From Natronobeatus ordinarius (GTDB lineage: Archaea; Halobacteriota; Halobacteria; Halobacteriales; Natrialbaceae), in NCBI RefSeq assembly GCF_024362485.1, contig NZ_CP101456.1, positions 2,852,001 to 2,916,000 of the forward strand: 64,000 nt of DNA. The letters run 5' to 3'. Both the position numbers and the translations under genes were made by a program. The notes beneath the pieces are model-generated. The model saw only the letters and a list, made by a program, of their open reading frames with translations. It was not told the DNA's origin and made no database searches. This document shows, piece by piece, positions 16,618-25,471 of the stretch. How positions within the stretch are numbered: position 1 is the first letter of the stretch; each line of letters opens with the position of its first letter.

Positions 16618-17496
16618 GTGTCGCTCGAACATCACACGTCCGACTCGTCCGCTCGTTCGCCGATCGACCGGTTCGGATTCTCGCACCTGCTCGGGGCGAC
16701 AGTCGTCCTGACCGCGGCGACGATCCTCCTCGGCGTCGCCGCGAAGGCGACCGGTGCTGGGCTCGCCTGTGACGCCAACTGGCCGCTGTGTGACGGCGGG
16801 CTGTTGAACCTGTTCCCGGCGAACTTCCCGAGTTTCTTCGAGTGGATCCACCGCGTCGTCGCGATGGTCGCCGGCTTTTTCATCATCGGAACGGCGATCA
16901 CCGCCTGGCGCAGCGCCTCGATCGGCCGCTGGGTCACCTACGCGATCACTGCGGGAATGATCCTGACGCCGATCCAGGTCTACCTCGGCCGCGAGACCGT
17001 CCTCGTCTACGACCTGACGATCCTCAACTTCCACTTCTGGACCGCCGTCGTCATCTTCGTCCTGTTCGTCGGATCGGCGGTCGCCGTCTGGGCGCCGGGG
17101 CTCACGACGACCCACGTCGCGGGCGCGCTCGGACTCGGCGCGGCGATGATCCCGATCCACGTGACGCTTAGCCCCCTCTTCATCGGGACCTACACGCCCG
17201 TGATCCAGACGCTCCAGTACGCCGCCACGCTCGTGCTCCTCTCGGCGGCTATTCTCGCCGTGATGATCGCCCCTCGCCGGGTGGACGGCTCCGCCGTCAC
17301 GGGACTCGTTGCCGTCACCGCAGTGCTCGCGTTCCTCACGGTCCTCTTCGGCCGTCACGCGGTCATGACCTACCTGCCTGCGCTCGACCTCGTCTACCTC
17401 CTCACGGCCGCCCTCCTGTTCGTCGTGATGATCGTCGGCGCAGTCACCGTTCGACGGCGCTCGGGGACGACTCGAGGAAAGCGCGCCCTCTCGTAA
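16618..17496 (+). CDS. ctaA: heme A synthase, COX15/CtaA family
   Basis: 292 residues from GTG 16618, with about eight hydrophobic segments. It oxidises the C8 methyl of heme O in the membrane to make heme A for cytochrome oxidase. Typical features are the first helix followed by KATGAGLACDANWPLCDGGL (the family cysteine loop), FEWIHRVVAMVAG and NFHFWTAVVI with heme-ligand histidines, IPIHVTL, and a second cysteine-free loop in the later half. The gene is divergent from the M24-like gene. No ctaB is in the window. Confidence 0.9.
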   Translation: MSLEHHTSDSSARSPIDRFGFSHLLGATVVLTAATILLGVAAKATGAGLACDANWPLCDGGLLNLFPANFPSFFEWIHRVVAMVAGFFIIGTAITAWRSASIGRWVTYAITAGMILTPIQVYLGRETVLVYDLTILNFHFWTAVVIFVLFVGSAVAVWAPGLTTTHVAGALGLGAAMIPIHVTLSPLFIGTYTPVIQTLQYAATLVLLSAAILAVMIAPRRVDGSAVTGLVAVTAVLAFLTVLFGRHAVMTYLPALDLVYLLTAALLFVVMIVGAVTVRRRSGTTRGKRALS

Positions 17497-17586
17497 TCGG
17501 CGTCGCTCGAGACACACTGCGATTGGACCGGTGATTGTTCTGCGCGTGCGTCGCTCGAGTCGCTCGTCGAGGAAATCAGCCCGTAG

Positions 17587-18057
17587 TCATGGTGTGAGCC
17601 GGCGCGAGTGGCGGTGCCGGCGACGGTGTGATCGCGTCAACTCGAGGACGACGACGTACCCGACCCCCGCCAGAGCGAGGGCGATCAGGACGTTCCCGAG
17701 CAGGAGGAGCTGGACGACGGTCACGGCGTAATCGAGGGCGGCGACGTCGAACAGTACCAGGGGGTCGGTTCCGAGGAGGACGGCCCCGAGTTTGACGCTC
17801 CCGGCGTAGACGAGCGGTTTGACGAGCGGGTTGAGGACGACGACCGAGGCGAACATGGCGGTCCTGCATAGCCAGGGGAACCAGTAGGCGAGCAGGAAGA
17901 ACAGGCCGATTCCGAGTCCGCCCGTCGGCATCGCGGTGACGAAGATTCCGATGGCGAAGCTCGCGGCGACCTCGTGAGCGCTGTGGCTGCCGTCGAACGC
18001 TGCGGTGAGCTCACGCCGGACTCGCGATCGATACACCGACAGACGTTCACGGAGCAT
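17587..18057 (-). CDS. DUF2062 family membrane protein
   Basis: 156 residues. A basic N-terminus (MLRERLSVYRSRVRRELTAA) leads to HEVAASFAIGIFVTAMPTGG and LGIGLFFLLAYWF, VVVLNPLVKPLVYAGSVKLG, and a final hydrophobic helix VVQLLLLGNVLIALALAGVG, with a basic His/Arg-rich C-terminal tail. This is the DUF2062 pattern (a three- or four-helix integral membrane protein). No function is known to me. It converges on ctaA. Confidence 0.8.
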   Translation of the reverse strand: MLRERLSVYRSRVRRELTAAFDGSHSAHEVAASFAIGIFVTAMPTGGLGIGLFFLLAYWFPWLCRTAMFASVVVLNPLVKPLVYAGSVKLGAVLLGTDPLVLFDVAALDYAVTVVQLLLLGNVLIALALAGVGYVVVLELTRSHRRRHRHSRRLTP

Positions 18058-18246
18058 GGTCGCTCTTTCCCCGCTGAATTTCCCCCGATCGGCAAAAAGG
18101 TATCGTCACGTGTCACCGGTCGACTCGGTGTGTCACTCACGGCGCGAACTCGAGATCGGCGAGCCGAGCTTTCGAAGGCCATCACGACCCTGAGGCCGGA
18201 CGGCAGTGACCGCTTCCGGGCCACGGACCGGTAGCCGTTCACGTTC

Positions 18247-18741
18247 TCACGCGTCGTTCCCGAGTTCGTACACCGTCTCCTCGTACGGCTCGCCGTCGAT
18301 CACGGTCTCGCCGGTGTCGACGGGCTCGAATCCCACACTCCGATAGAACGCGTCGCCGGGTTCGTTCGCCGAGAGCACCATCGCCCTGACGCGCTCGGCC
18401 GCCCGGTCGGTCGCCTCGTCGATCGTTCGCTCGAGCAGTCCCGACCCAACGCCTTCGTGGCGATACGCGGGGTGAACGTAGACGCGCAAGATCGTCGCCT
18501 CGCCGCCGCTGACGACTGCGTGGGAGAATCCGACGACCTCGTCGTCGTCCTCGGCGACGAGCAGGGCCGACCCCGGCGTCTCGAGTTCGCGTTCGATCGC
18601 CTCCCGGCCGTACCACTCCTCGACGGCTTCGGCAGCGGCCGTCTCCCGGCTCAGAATGTCCGGGTAGTCCCGTTCCCAGGACGCCCGGGCGATTCGCTGG
18701 ATCGCTTCGACGTCGTCGCGGCCGGCATCACGATACTCCAT
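18247..18741 (-). CDS. GNAT family N-acetyltransferase
   Basis: 164 residues from ATG 18741. The GNAT core is clear: MEYRDAGRDDVEAIQRIARA at the start, LLVAEDDDEVVGFSHAVV (motif C/D strand), ILRVYVHPAYRHEGVGSGLL with the acetyl-CoA-binding R/Q-x-x-G-x-G/A loop, and the NEPGDAFYRSVGFEPV motif B. Acceptor is unknown. It is divergent from the methyltransferase gene at 18850, sharing a 108-base promoter region. Confidence 0.88.
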   Translation of the reverse strand: MEYRDAGRDDVEAIQRIARASWERDYPDILSRETAAAEAVEEWYGREAIERELETPGSALLVAEDDDEVVGFSHAVVSGGEATILRVYVHPAYRHEGVGSGLLERTIDEATDRAAERVRAMVLSANEPGDAFYRSVGFEPVDTGETVIDGEPYEETVYELGNDA

Positions 18742-18849
18742 ACCATGATACTGGCCCTCGTCCACAATCGTTCTTTCCCACGGGTCGGGCGCCCATCTCG
18801 GATCGATCCAAACCGGACAGGTCTTTGCACGCCCGTCCCAATAGCGCGT

Positions 18850-19404
18850 ATGGGCTTTCACACGTTCCCCATCGACCGGGCCGACGCGCTTGAGGATCCG
18901 TCTCGCTACCGCTTCTGTTCGCGCGAGGAACTGATCGCGGCGCTCGAACTCGACGACGGGGCGGCCGTCGCCGACCTCGGGTCGGGGACGGGCTTCTACG
19001 CGGACGACGTGGCCCCGTTCGTGGAAACGCTGTACGCGGTCGACGTCCAGCCCGAAATGCACGACCTGTACCGGGAGAAAGAACTCCCGGACGCGGTCGA
19101 AACGGTGACGGCCGACGTCTCTGCGCTCCCGTTCGACGACGACCACCTCGACGGGGCGTACTCGGTGATGACCCACCACGAGTACGCGAGCGAGGCGGCG
19201 TTCGCGGAACTCGCCCGCGTGCTCCGATCCGGCGGCCGGCTCGTTACCGTCGATTGGTCGGCCGACGGCCCCGGCGACGACGGCCCCTCGGTGGACGAAC
19301 GGTTCGGCCTCGAGGCCGTGACCGACCAGCTCGAAGAGGCCGGTTTTTCGATCGAGTTGGCTCACAACCGTCCCGAGACACTGTTCGTGGTCGCTCGACG
19401 GTAG
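18850..19404 (+). CDS. class I SAM-dependent methyltransferase
   Basis: 184 residues. Motif I is VADLGSGTGFYADDVAP near residue 40, motif II includes YAVDVQPEMH, and the post-motif stretch is LPFDDDHLDGAYSVMTHHEY, then ARVLRSGGRLVTVDWSADG. This is the UbiE/MenG-like methyltransferase_11 type; substrate unknown. The start follows a short leader with no strong Shine-Dalgarno. A hairpin beyond the stop separates it from the converging gene at 19474. Confidence 0.85.
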   Translation: MGFHTFPIDRADALEDPSRYRFCSREELIAALELDDGAAVADLGSGTGFYADDVAPFVETLYAVDVQPEMHDLYREKELPDAVETVTADVSALPFDDDHLDGAYSVMTHHEYASEAAFAELARVLRSGGRLVTVDWSADGPGDDGPSVDERFGLEAVTDQLEEAGFSIELAHNRPETLFVVARR

Positions 19405-19432
19405 TCGAAGCGGGCGACCACGGCAGCCTCGC

Positions 19433-19450
19433 CGCGAGCGTTTGCTCGCG
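19433..19450. terminator. short hairpin between convergent genes
   Basis: CGCGAGC-GTTT-GCTCGCG forms a perfect 7-bp stem with a four-base loop, midway between the methyltransferase stop (19404) and the end of the converging gene (19474). Likely a transcript 3' structure; no T-run follows. Confidence 0.4.
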
Positions 19451-19473
19451 AACCAGGAACCAGGTGTCGGCTG

Positions 19474-19947
19474 TCACCCGAAGTCGGGAAGGTCCTCGGG
19501 TGGCTCGTACGCCGCTTCCCAGTCGATGTACTCGTCTTTGAGCACCTCACAGACGAGCTGGCCGAACTCGGTGAGCTCGGCGTTGATCGCCGAGACGGTG
19601 CCCCAGGAGTCGAGGTCGGGGTGATAGGATCGCTCGCGCCAGTCCTCCGGGATTCCTGGCGCGTGGTAGCCGACGCGGTCGGCGAAGTCGTCCCAGAAGA
19701 AATCGAAGTCGGCGAACAGCTCGAGGTCGCAGACGATCGCGTACTCCGCCGCTTCGAGGTCGGTGTCGGCAACCCAGACGTCGAACGCTTCCTTCCAGGC
19801 GCCCTCCTCGAGGAACGCCTGGAGTTCTTCGCGGCGGTAATCGATCTCCTCCGTAACGTCGCCGCCCCCGATCGTTGCGTCCTCGTACTCGTTCGGGTCG
19901 ACGGACGACAGTTCCGGCGGTTCGGGTGGTTCGACCTCGAGTGTCAT
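19474..19947 (-). CDS. conserved acidic hypothetical protein
   Basis: 157 residues, strongly acidic, no membrane segments or signal peptide. It begins MTLEVEPPEPPELSSVDPNE, has a Trp/Phe-rich middle (WKEAFDVWVADTD, LELFADFDFFWDDFADRVGY) and ends WEAAYEPPEDLPDFG. The absence of cysteines beyond one or two, and the regular helices, suggest a compact cytoplasmic haloarchaeal protein. I do not recognise the family and give no function. Codon use and acidity match its neighbours, so it is probably a real gene. Confidence 0.75.
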   Translation of the reverse strand: MTLEVEPPEPPELSSVDPNEYEDATIGGGDVTEEIDYRREELQAFLEEGAWKEAFDVWVADTDLEAAEYAIVCDLELFADFDFFWDDFADRVGYHAPGIPEDWRERSYHPDLDSWGTVSAINAELTEFGQLVCEVLKDEYIDWEAAYEPPEDLPDFG

Positions 19948-20006
19948 GGTCGACCTAGGACCGGTTCGCGGATAAGAATTCGCACCCGGGCAGGCGTGAG
20001 GGACGA

Positions 20007-20064
20007 TTCGCGTCAGTTTCGGTTCAGCGTGTCAGTTCGCGTCAGTTTCGGTTCGACGCGTCAG
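20007..20064. repeat. 29-bp tandem duplication covering the 3' end of the GNAT gene
   Basis: TTCGCGTCAGTTTCGGTTC occurs at 20007 and again at 20036, within two near-identical 29-base units. The right copy contains the stop codon (20042-20044) and last codons of the acetyltransferase; the left copy lies beyond the stop. Confidence 0.75.
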
Positions 20065-20614
20065 TTCGCCGCCACTCACCCCGGAGGAGCCCGTACTGGC
20101 ACAGGTCGCGATACTCGCCGTCGACGAACCTGTACCGGCGGAGGCGTCCTTCCTCGGTGAAGCCGAGCGACTCGAGCAGACCCCGGGAGGCGTCGTTGTG
20201 ATCGTAGACGCTCGCGCCGACGGCGGGCGTGTCGTAGACGCGGAAGACGTACTCGAGGACCAGCGAGACGGCTTCGTTGCCGTAGCCTTCCCTGTGGACG
20301 TCGGGAACGAGCCAGTAGACGAGTTCGGGACGCCGCCAGTCGGCGCCCGTGATCGCGACCGCGCCGATCGGCCGGACCTCGTCGCCGTCGGGGGTTCCCG
20401 GATTCGCGTCCTCGGGCTCGAGGCAGACGAGGAACTGGCGCTGGTCGTCGTCCTCGAAGCGGCGTTCGACCTCCTCGAGCGTCCGGTGGATGCCGTTGCC
20501 GAGCGGATACCGAATCTCGGGGTTCGCGAACGCTCGCTGGAGGAACGGAACGTCCTCGCGCTCGACCGTCCGAAGCGCGATCCGATCGCCGCGATCGATA
20601 CGTGCACCTGGCAT
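20042..20614 (-). CDS. GNAT acetyltransferase, RimJ/RimL-like
   Basis: 190 residues. Features are the N-terminal IALRTVEREDVPFLQRAFAN, the strand IGAVAITGADWRRPELVYWL, and VPDVHREGYGNEAVSLVLEY forming the acetyl-CoA site, then VYDHNDASRGLLESLGFTEE. This is the ribosomal-protein/aminoglycoside-type RimJ/L subgroup that acetylates N-termini or other amines; acceptor not evident. The coding end sits inside a 29-bp tandem duplication, so its C-terminal residues (DASNRN) may be of recent origin. Confidence 0.87.
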   Translation of the reverse strand: MPGARIDRGDRIALRTVEREDVPFLQRAFANPEIRYPLGNGIHRTLEEVERRFEDDDQRQFLVCLEPEDANPGTPDGDEVRPIGAVAITGADWRRPELVYWLVPDVHREGYGNEAVSLVLEYVFRVYDTPAVGASVYDHNDASRGLLESLGFTEEGRLRRYRFVDGEYRDLCQYGLLRGEWRRTDASNRN

Positions 20615-20750
20615 GCCAACTCCTTCCTGACATCGAACATGAATCTTTCGCGTCGCGGCAGGTCCGGAACGCGGTGCATTCGTCTCCGGCGATCGAACCC
20701 GACGAGCGGAACCCGAACGCTCAACCGGCAGCGACCCCTCCCCTCGAGCG

Positions 20751-21539
20751 ATGACGACCTACGAGGCGGCGATCCTCGACGTCGACGGAACGATCGTTCG
20801 GGGCGAGCGGTTGCTCGAGGGCGCGACCCAGGGGCTTCGCTCGCTCGAGGACGCCGGGCTCTCGCGCCTGCTCTTCTCGAACAATCCGACTCGCGGCGCG
20901 GCCCACTACCGGGAACGCGTCGGGAACCACGGCATCGAGATCGGTCCCGAGAACGTGCTCACGTCGGCCACCGTCACGGCCGAGTACCTCGCGTCGACTC
21001 ACGACGGCGACGCCGTCTACCTCGTCGGCGAGGATCGACTCGCCGCGATCGTACGGGAGGCTGGCCTCGAGGTGACGACCGACCCGACGGCGGCGGATCT
21101 CGTCGTCGGTTCGATCGACCGCGCGTTCACCTACGACAACCTCGGGGCGGCGCTCGAGGCGCTCGAGCGCGATGTCCCCTTCTACGGCACCGACCCGGAC
21201 GTGACGATTCCGACCGACGACGGGACGATGCCCGGATCGGGCGCGGTGCTCGCCGCGATGGCAGCCGTTGCGGGGCGAGAGCCGGACGCCATCCTCGGCA
21301 AACCCTCGTCGATCGCCGCCGAGGCCGCGATGGCCCGACTCGAGGTCGACCCAGCCGATACCCTCGTCGTCGGCGACCGCCTCGACACCGACGTGGCACT
21401 CGGCCAGCGAGCAGGAATGACGACCGCGCTCGTCCTGACGGGGGTCACGACGCGAGCGGACCTCGAGCGGTCGGAGATCGAGCCAGCGTACGTACTCGAG
21501 TCGCTCGGAGAGGTTGACTCGATTCTCGACGGGGAGTAG
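20751..21539 (+). CDS. HAD-IIA family phosphatase (NagD/PNPase-like)
   Basis: 262 residues. Motif I AILDVDGTIVRGE (Asp10 nucleophile, Asp12 acid/base), motif II in LLFSNNPTRG, the C2 cap between about 75 and 185, the lysine in AILGKPSS, and motif IV VVGDRLDTDVALGQRAGM define the HAD-IIA group. Members dephosphorylate nucleotides or sugar phosphates (NagD, 4-nitrophenylphosphatase, glycerol-1-phosphatase). Length matches the usual 255-270. The specific substrate is not readable. Confidence 0.9.
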   Translation: MTTYEAAILDVDGTIVRGERLLEGATQGLRSLEDAGLSRLLFSNNPTRGAAHYRERVGNHGIEIGPENVLTSATVTAEYLASTHDGDAVYLVGEDRLAAIVREAGLEVTTDPTAADLVVGSIDRAFTYDNLGAALEALERDVPFYGTDPDVTIPTDDGTMPGSGAVLAAMAAVAGREPDAILGKPSSIAAEAAMARLEVDPADTLVVGDRLDTDVALGQRAGMTTALVLTGVTTRADLERSEIEPAYVLESLGEVDSILDGE

Positions 21540-21667
21540 GACGCGTTCGTTGCCCCATCCGGAAAGCGGACGGCGGACCCGTTCACCGACGACAGTCGGC
21601 GAATCCAACGGATCCAGACGGTGTTCCGGGGACGTACTTATCTGAGCGACCGGTGAAGGAACAGTCG

Positions 21668-21955
21668 ATGAGGTCCGACGAGAACACGGTCCGCAAGGCG
21701 TACGATTCCTCGAGCGGTCGACCGTTGAGCGACGTCGTCCTCGAAGCGATCGCCGAGGTGAAAGGCGAGGAGATCACGAAAAAGACGTGCATTCTGTACG
21801 ACGACGTCGATCCGACCGGGCTCGATCTCCTGTTTGCGGATTCAGGAAGCGGCAATACGGTCGTGACGTTCGGCTGTGTGGACTGTGAGGTGACGCTCGT
21901 CGCAGGCGACGATATCGAGGTCCGCGCTACCCTGCTCTCGGATGAGGAGCGGTGA
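21668..21955 (+). CDS. HalOD1 output-domain protein
   Basis: 95 residues from ATG 21668; an in-frame GTG at 21653 is an alternative. It consists only of a HalOD1 domain: LSDVVLEAIAEVKGEEITKK, then LYDDVDPTGLDLLFADSGSG and NTVVTFGCVDCEVTL. In haloarchaea this domain is found alone or at the end of response regulators and is believed to be an output module of unknown mechanism. There are two close cysteines (CVDC). A similar single-domain protein is encoded at 39199-39507. Confidence 0.8.
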   Translation: MRSDENTVRKAYDSSSGRPLSDVVLEAIAEVKGEEITKKTCILYDDVDPTGLDLLFADSGSGNTVVTFGCVDCEVTLVAGDDIEVRATLLSDEER

Positions 21956-22069
21956 TCCGGGACGGCCCTACCCCGACCGTCGAGCGGGCCCGACCCGAAC
22001 TCCCAACCCGACCCGACGTCGGCGACCGAGGGAAACCTATTCAACCGTCGGCTGAACAGTCACAGGTAG

Positions 22070-22555
22070 ATGAACAAGCGGGGGCACGTTCTCAACGCGG
22101 TGTTACTCAGCGTCGGACTGGGGCTCCTCCTCGAGCCGTCGCTGGACCTGAAGACGCTCGAGACGATCGTGGCGATCACCATTCCGGTGACGCTGGGGGC
22201 GCTCTTTCCCGACGTCGACACGGACTTCGGCCGCCACCGGAAGACGCTCCACAACCTGCCGGTGCTCGTGGCGTTTCTCGCGTTTCCGTACTACTTCGAG
22301 AACCTCCAGTACGTCTGGATCGGCGTCCTCACACACTTCGTGCTCGACGTGGCGGGAAGTCGGCGCGGCATCGCGCTGTTCTATCCGCTCTCGCCGACCG
22401 AGTACAACCTGCCGTTCGGGGTCCCCGTCAGCAGTAGCAAAGCGGACCTCGTTACCGTGCTCGTCACTGCTGGCGAGATCCTCATTGCGGCGGCGATCAT
22501 CTACGAAGTGCCACAGTGGGGCTTCGAGATGAGTCGGCAGGCGATCGGTATCTAG
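22070..22555 (+). CDS. YdjM-like (DUF457) membrane metal-dependent hydrolase
   Basis: 161 residues with four or five hydrophobic helices. The family pattern is present: MNKRGHVLNAVLLSVGLG, LGALFPDVDTDFGRHRKTLHNLP (the PDxD ... HR..H motif), WIGVLTHFVLDVAGSRRG, then LPFGVPVSSSKADL. The His/Asp set would coordinate metal at the membrane face. The family includes E. coli YdjM; biochemical role is unclear. Its stop overlaps the stop of the converging gene by three bases. Confidence 0.8.
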   Translation: MNKRGHVLNAVLLSVGLGLLLEPSLDLKTLETIVAITIPVTLGALFPDVDTDFGRHRKTLHNLPVLVAFLAFPYYFENLQYVWIGVLTHFVLDVAGSRRGIALFYPLSPTEYNLPFGVPVSSSKADLVTVLVTAGEILIAAAIIYEVPQWGFEMSRQAIGI

Positions 22556-22983
22556 CCAAGGTAGCGCCCCGACACATCGTCGGCACGGAGCTCGTACCAC
22601 TGCAACTCGAGGTCGGTTTCCTCGACGTCGACGTCGCCAGCGACGGTGTAGAACCACGACTCGAGTTCTTCGTCGACGTCGTCCTCGGCGAGCCCCTCGA
22701 GCGGTCCGGTCACCACGACGCTTCGCCACTCGTGGGGACTCGAGTGTTCGTAGACAGTGAGACACACCTCGTCGGTCCTCTCGATGAACGATCGTTTCTT
22801 GCTCTCGGCGGCGAAGCCGAGATCGAAGAGCACTCGATCGCTTCCAGAATCGTAGGCGAACGCGACGGGGACGCCGTAGGCTCGACGCTCCGCTGCGAGA
22901 CAAAGCACGCCGGTCCCGCGGTCGTTGAGGAACTCGACGGCGTCGTCTTCGGACATCGGCTTTCCGTACCAGTGGTCTGTCAT
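22552..22983 (-). CDS. pyridoxamine 5'-phosphate oxidase-fold flavoprotein (paralog)
   Basis: 143 residues: MSEDDAVEFLNDRGTGVLCLAA, YGVPVAFAYDSGSDRVLFDL, SKKRSFIERTDEVCLTVYEH, EWRSVVVTGPLEGL and the ending LQWYELRADDVSGRYLG. The split-barrel plan and the WYEL/WYAL ending link it to the protein at 11797-12264. Probably an FMN-dependent oxidoreductase or binding protein; substrate unknown. Convergent and slightly overlapping with the YdjM-like gene. Confidence 0.78.
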   Translation of the reverse strand: MTDHWYGKPMSEDDAVEFLNDRGTGVLCLAAERRAYGVPVAFAYDSGSDRVLFDLGFAAESKKRSFIERTDEVCLTVYEHSSPHEWRSVVVTGPLEGLAEDDVDEELESWFYTVAGDVDVEETDLELQWYELRADDVSGRYLG

Positions 22984-23192
22984 CTACGTCACCGTTCGCC
23001 AGTGTCTACGTCCCGTGGTAAATAGTCGAGCCGAACGATCGGTGGCCGAGATCGTCGACTCTGCTGAACGATCACGGACTCGAGACAGACCCGCCGCTGG
23101 AGTCGTCGTCCCGTTCACCGCCGAGCGACGCCGCCGCTCGCCGCCGTCAACGGCCCAACCATTATCCCGCCGGTCGTGGTACGACGTCTCTC

Positions 23193-24554
23193 ATGGCCGA
23201 TACGCAGCCGAACGTCCTCCTGATACACTGTCACGACCTCGGCCGGTACCTGGGGTGTTACGGCGTCGACGTCGAGACGCCGCGAATCGACGAACTCGCC
23301 GACGACGGTGCGCTGTTCGAGAATCACTTCGTCACCGCCCCGCAGTGTTCGCCCTCCCGCGGAAGCCTGATGACGGGCCGGTATCCGCACGTCAACGGGT
23401 TGATGGGACTGGCCCACGGTAGCTGGGAGCTGCACGAGGACGAGCGCATCCTGCCACAGTACCTGCACGACGCCGGCTACGAGACCCACCTGTTCGGCCT
23501 CCAGCACATCAGTCAGGACACCGATCGGCTGGGCTACGATCACGTCCACTCCGAGGGGAACCTCTACCCCGGCGTCTCGCCGGCCGTCCACCAGGCGAAT
23601 CGGGCGCGAAACGTCGCCGACGTCGTCTCGACGTTCCTCGAGAAACGGGCCTTCGACGCGCCCTTTTTCGCCTCGATCGGCTTCTTCGAACTCCACCGCG
23701 TCGAGGAGGAACACGGCCGATTCGGGTTCGACGCCGACTACTACGCGACGGACGATCCCGACGAGATCCGCCCGCTTCCCTACCTTCCGGACCGACGCGG
23801 GATCAGGCTCGACCTGGCGGAGATGCGGGGGATGGTGTACGCCGTCGACGAGGCGATGGGAACGATTCTCGACTGCCTCGCGGACACCGGCCTCGAGGAG
23901 GAGACGCTCGTGGCCTTCACGACCGAACACGGCATCGCCTTCCCCCGGGCGAAAGGGTGCCCCTACGACGCGGGTATCGAAGCCGCGCTCGTGATGCGCT
24001 GTCCCGGCCTCGCCGACGGTGGCGACCGGTACGACGAACTGCTCAGCAACGTCGACGTGCTCCCGACGCTCCTCGAGTGCGTCGGCGCCGACGTTCCGGA
24101 CGGCATCGACGGGCGGAGTTTCTACCCGTTGCTGGCAGACGAGGAGTACGAGGAACGCGAGCAACTCTTCGCCGAGATGAGCTGGCACGACATGTACAAC
24201 CCGTTCCGGGCGATCCGTACACACCGGTACAAGTACGTCAGGAACTTCTGGCACCTGCCGAAGGTGTACCTCTCGTCGGACATCTTCGCCAGCGAGGCCG
24301 GCCGCGAGGTGCGCGAGGAGTATGGCATCCCGCCTCGCCCGTACGAGGAACTGTACGACCTCCAGGACGATCCACAGGAGGACGTGAACGTGGTCAAAGA
24401 ACCACGGTACCAGGACGTCCGTGTCGACCTCTCGCGGCGGCTCCACGAGTGGATGAACGCGACCGACGACCCGTTGCTCGACGGCCCGCTGCCGCCCGGC
24501 GACGACGACGAGATCAGCGCCTGGCCACACGAAGAGTCATCGACCCACGACTGA
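23193..24554 (+). CDS. sulfatase (arylsulfatase A / heparan N-sulfatase-like)
   Basis: 453 residues. The sulfatase signature CSPSRGSLMTGRYPH has Cys52, the residue that maturation oxidises to formylglycine. Metal-site motifs are altered: the usual N-terminal DD pair reads CHD (only Asp16 kept), and the later DHG reads EHG in TTEHGIAF. The C-terminal subdomain (AIRTHRYKYVRNFW, ELYDLQDDPQEDVN) is standard. No signal peptide is visible, so it is probably cytoplasmic or exported by another route. It may act on sulfated saccharides. ATTATC about 25 bases upstream suggests leaderless transcription. Confidence 0.85.
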   Translation: MADTQPNVLLIHCHDLGRYLGCYGVDVETPRIDELADDGALFENHFVTAPQCSPSRGSLMTGRYPHVNGLMGLAHGSWELHEDERILPQYLHDAGYETHLFGLQHISQDTDRLGYDHVHSEGNLYPGVSPAVHQANRARNVADVVSTFLEKRAFDAPFFASIGFFELHRVEEEHGRFGFDADYYATDDPDEIRPLPYLPDRRGIRLDLAEMRGMVYAVDEAMGTILDCLADTGLEEETLVAFTTEHGIAFPRAKGCPYDAGIEAALVMRCPGLADGGDRYDELLSNVDVLPTLLECVGADVPDGIDGRSFYPLLADEEYEEREQLFAEMSWHDMYNPFRAIRTHRYKYVRNFWHLPKVYLSSDIFASEAGREVREEYGIPPRPYEELYDLQDDPQEDVNVVKEPRYQDVRVDLSRRLHEWMNATDDPLLDGPLPPGDDDEISAWPHEESSTHD

Positions 24555-24583
24555 CGTCCGGTGACGAGCCAGCGGCGGCCCGC

Positions 24584-25471
24584 TCACGCGTCGTGTGGAC
24601 GCCCCCTGACGAGCGTCACCGCGAGCGGCGAGCGCCTCGCGACGGTCTCCGCGACGGTCCCGAGCACCAGCCGCGCCGCGAGCGAGCGCCCGTGACTTCC
24701 CATGAGTATCTGGTCTGCGTCCGCCTCGAGGGCGTACTCGACGATCTCCGTCGTCGGCTCCCCGTAGCTGCTGACCGTCTCGATCGACGCACCGTGGTCG
24801 GCCGCGATCGTCTCGGCCGACGCGAGGACCTGCCCGGCGCGCTCGTCGAAGTCGTCGCGAATCGCCTCGAGGTAGGTCCCGTCGACCTCGTCGTGGCTCG
24901 ACTCGAACGGGAGGTCGACGACGTGCAGGGCGGTTACCTCGGCGTCGGGGAACTCGGCGAGGACGTACTCGAGTGCGGCTTCGGCCTGCTCGGAGCCGTC
25001 GGTGGGGACGACGACGTGGCCCGGGAGGTCGCGCTCGCGGAGGGTCGCGGGCGGTTCGGAGACGACCGTCGTCGTGACCGGCGCGCGACTGACGACGGCC
25101 TCGCTGACGTGGCCGAGAAACGGCCGGGTGATCGGCGACTCGCCGTGACTGCCCATCACCACGTGGTCGGCCTCGCGCTCGACGAGGCACTCGAGGATCT
25201 CCGTGTGGGGTGAGCCGGTCCGGATCGTCGTGCGTGCTTCGACGCCGACCGCCTCGGCGCGCGACTTCGCCGTCGACAAGACGCGCTCGGCGGTGGCTCG
25301 CGCTCGCTGTTCCGGCGTCTCGGCGTCGCCGACGCCGGCGTAGTGGTCCCGACCGGTATCGACGACGTACAGGAGCGTGATCGCCGCGTCGGGAACCGAC
25401 GCGAGGCTGTACTCGAGGCCAGCGGTGGCCTGCTCCGATCCGTCGAGGGGAACGAGAACGTGGGTTGGCAT
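24584..25471 (-). CDS. tandem universal stress protein (two UspA domains)
   Basis: 295 residues from ATG 25471. Domain one (1-145) starts MPTHVLVPLDGSEQATAGLE and ends with VMGSHGESPITRPFLGHVSE; domain two (about 150-290) starts HVVVPTDGSEQAEAALEYVL and ends LMGSHGRSLAARLVLGTVAE. Both carry the G-x2-G-x9-G(S/T) ATP-binding signature. It is one of four Usp-encoding genes in the window; the specific stress is unknown. Convergent with the sulfatase gene. Confidence 0.9.
   Translation of the reverse strand: MPTHVLVPLDGSEQATAGLEYSLASVPDAAITLLYVVDTGRDHYAGVGDAETPEQRARATAERVLSTAKSRAEAVGVEARTTIRTGSPHTEILECLVEREADHVVMGSHGESPITRPFLGHVSEAVVSRAPVTTTVVSEPPATLRERDLPGHVVVPTDGSEQAEAALEYVLAEFPDAEVTALHVVDLPFESSHDEVDGTYLEAIRDDFDERAGQVLASAETIAADHGASIETVSSYGEPTTEIVEYALEADADQILMGSHGRSLAARLVLGTVAETVARRSPLAVTLVRGRPHDA

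Noticed and set aside
15625-17517. Minus-strand open frame of 630 codons opposite ctaA and the M24-like gene
   Set aside because: It is an antisense shadow: the product is rich in Arg, His and Gly with no domain, and the opposite strand holds two recognised genes. Long shadows are common in G+C-rich DNA.
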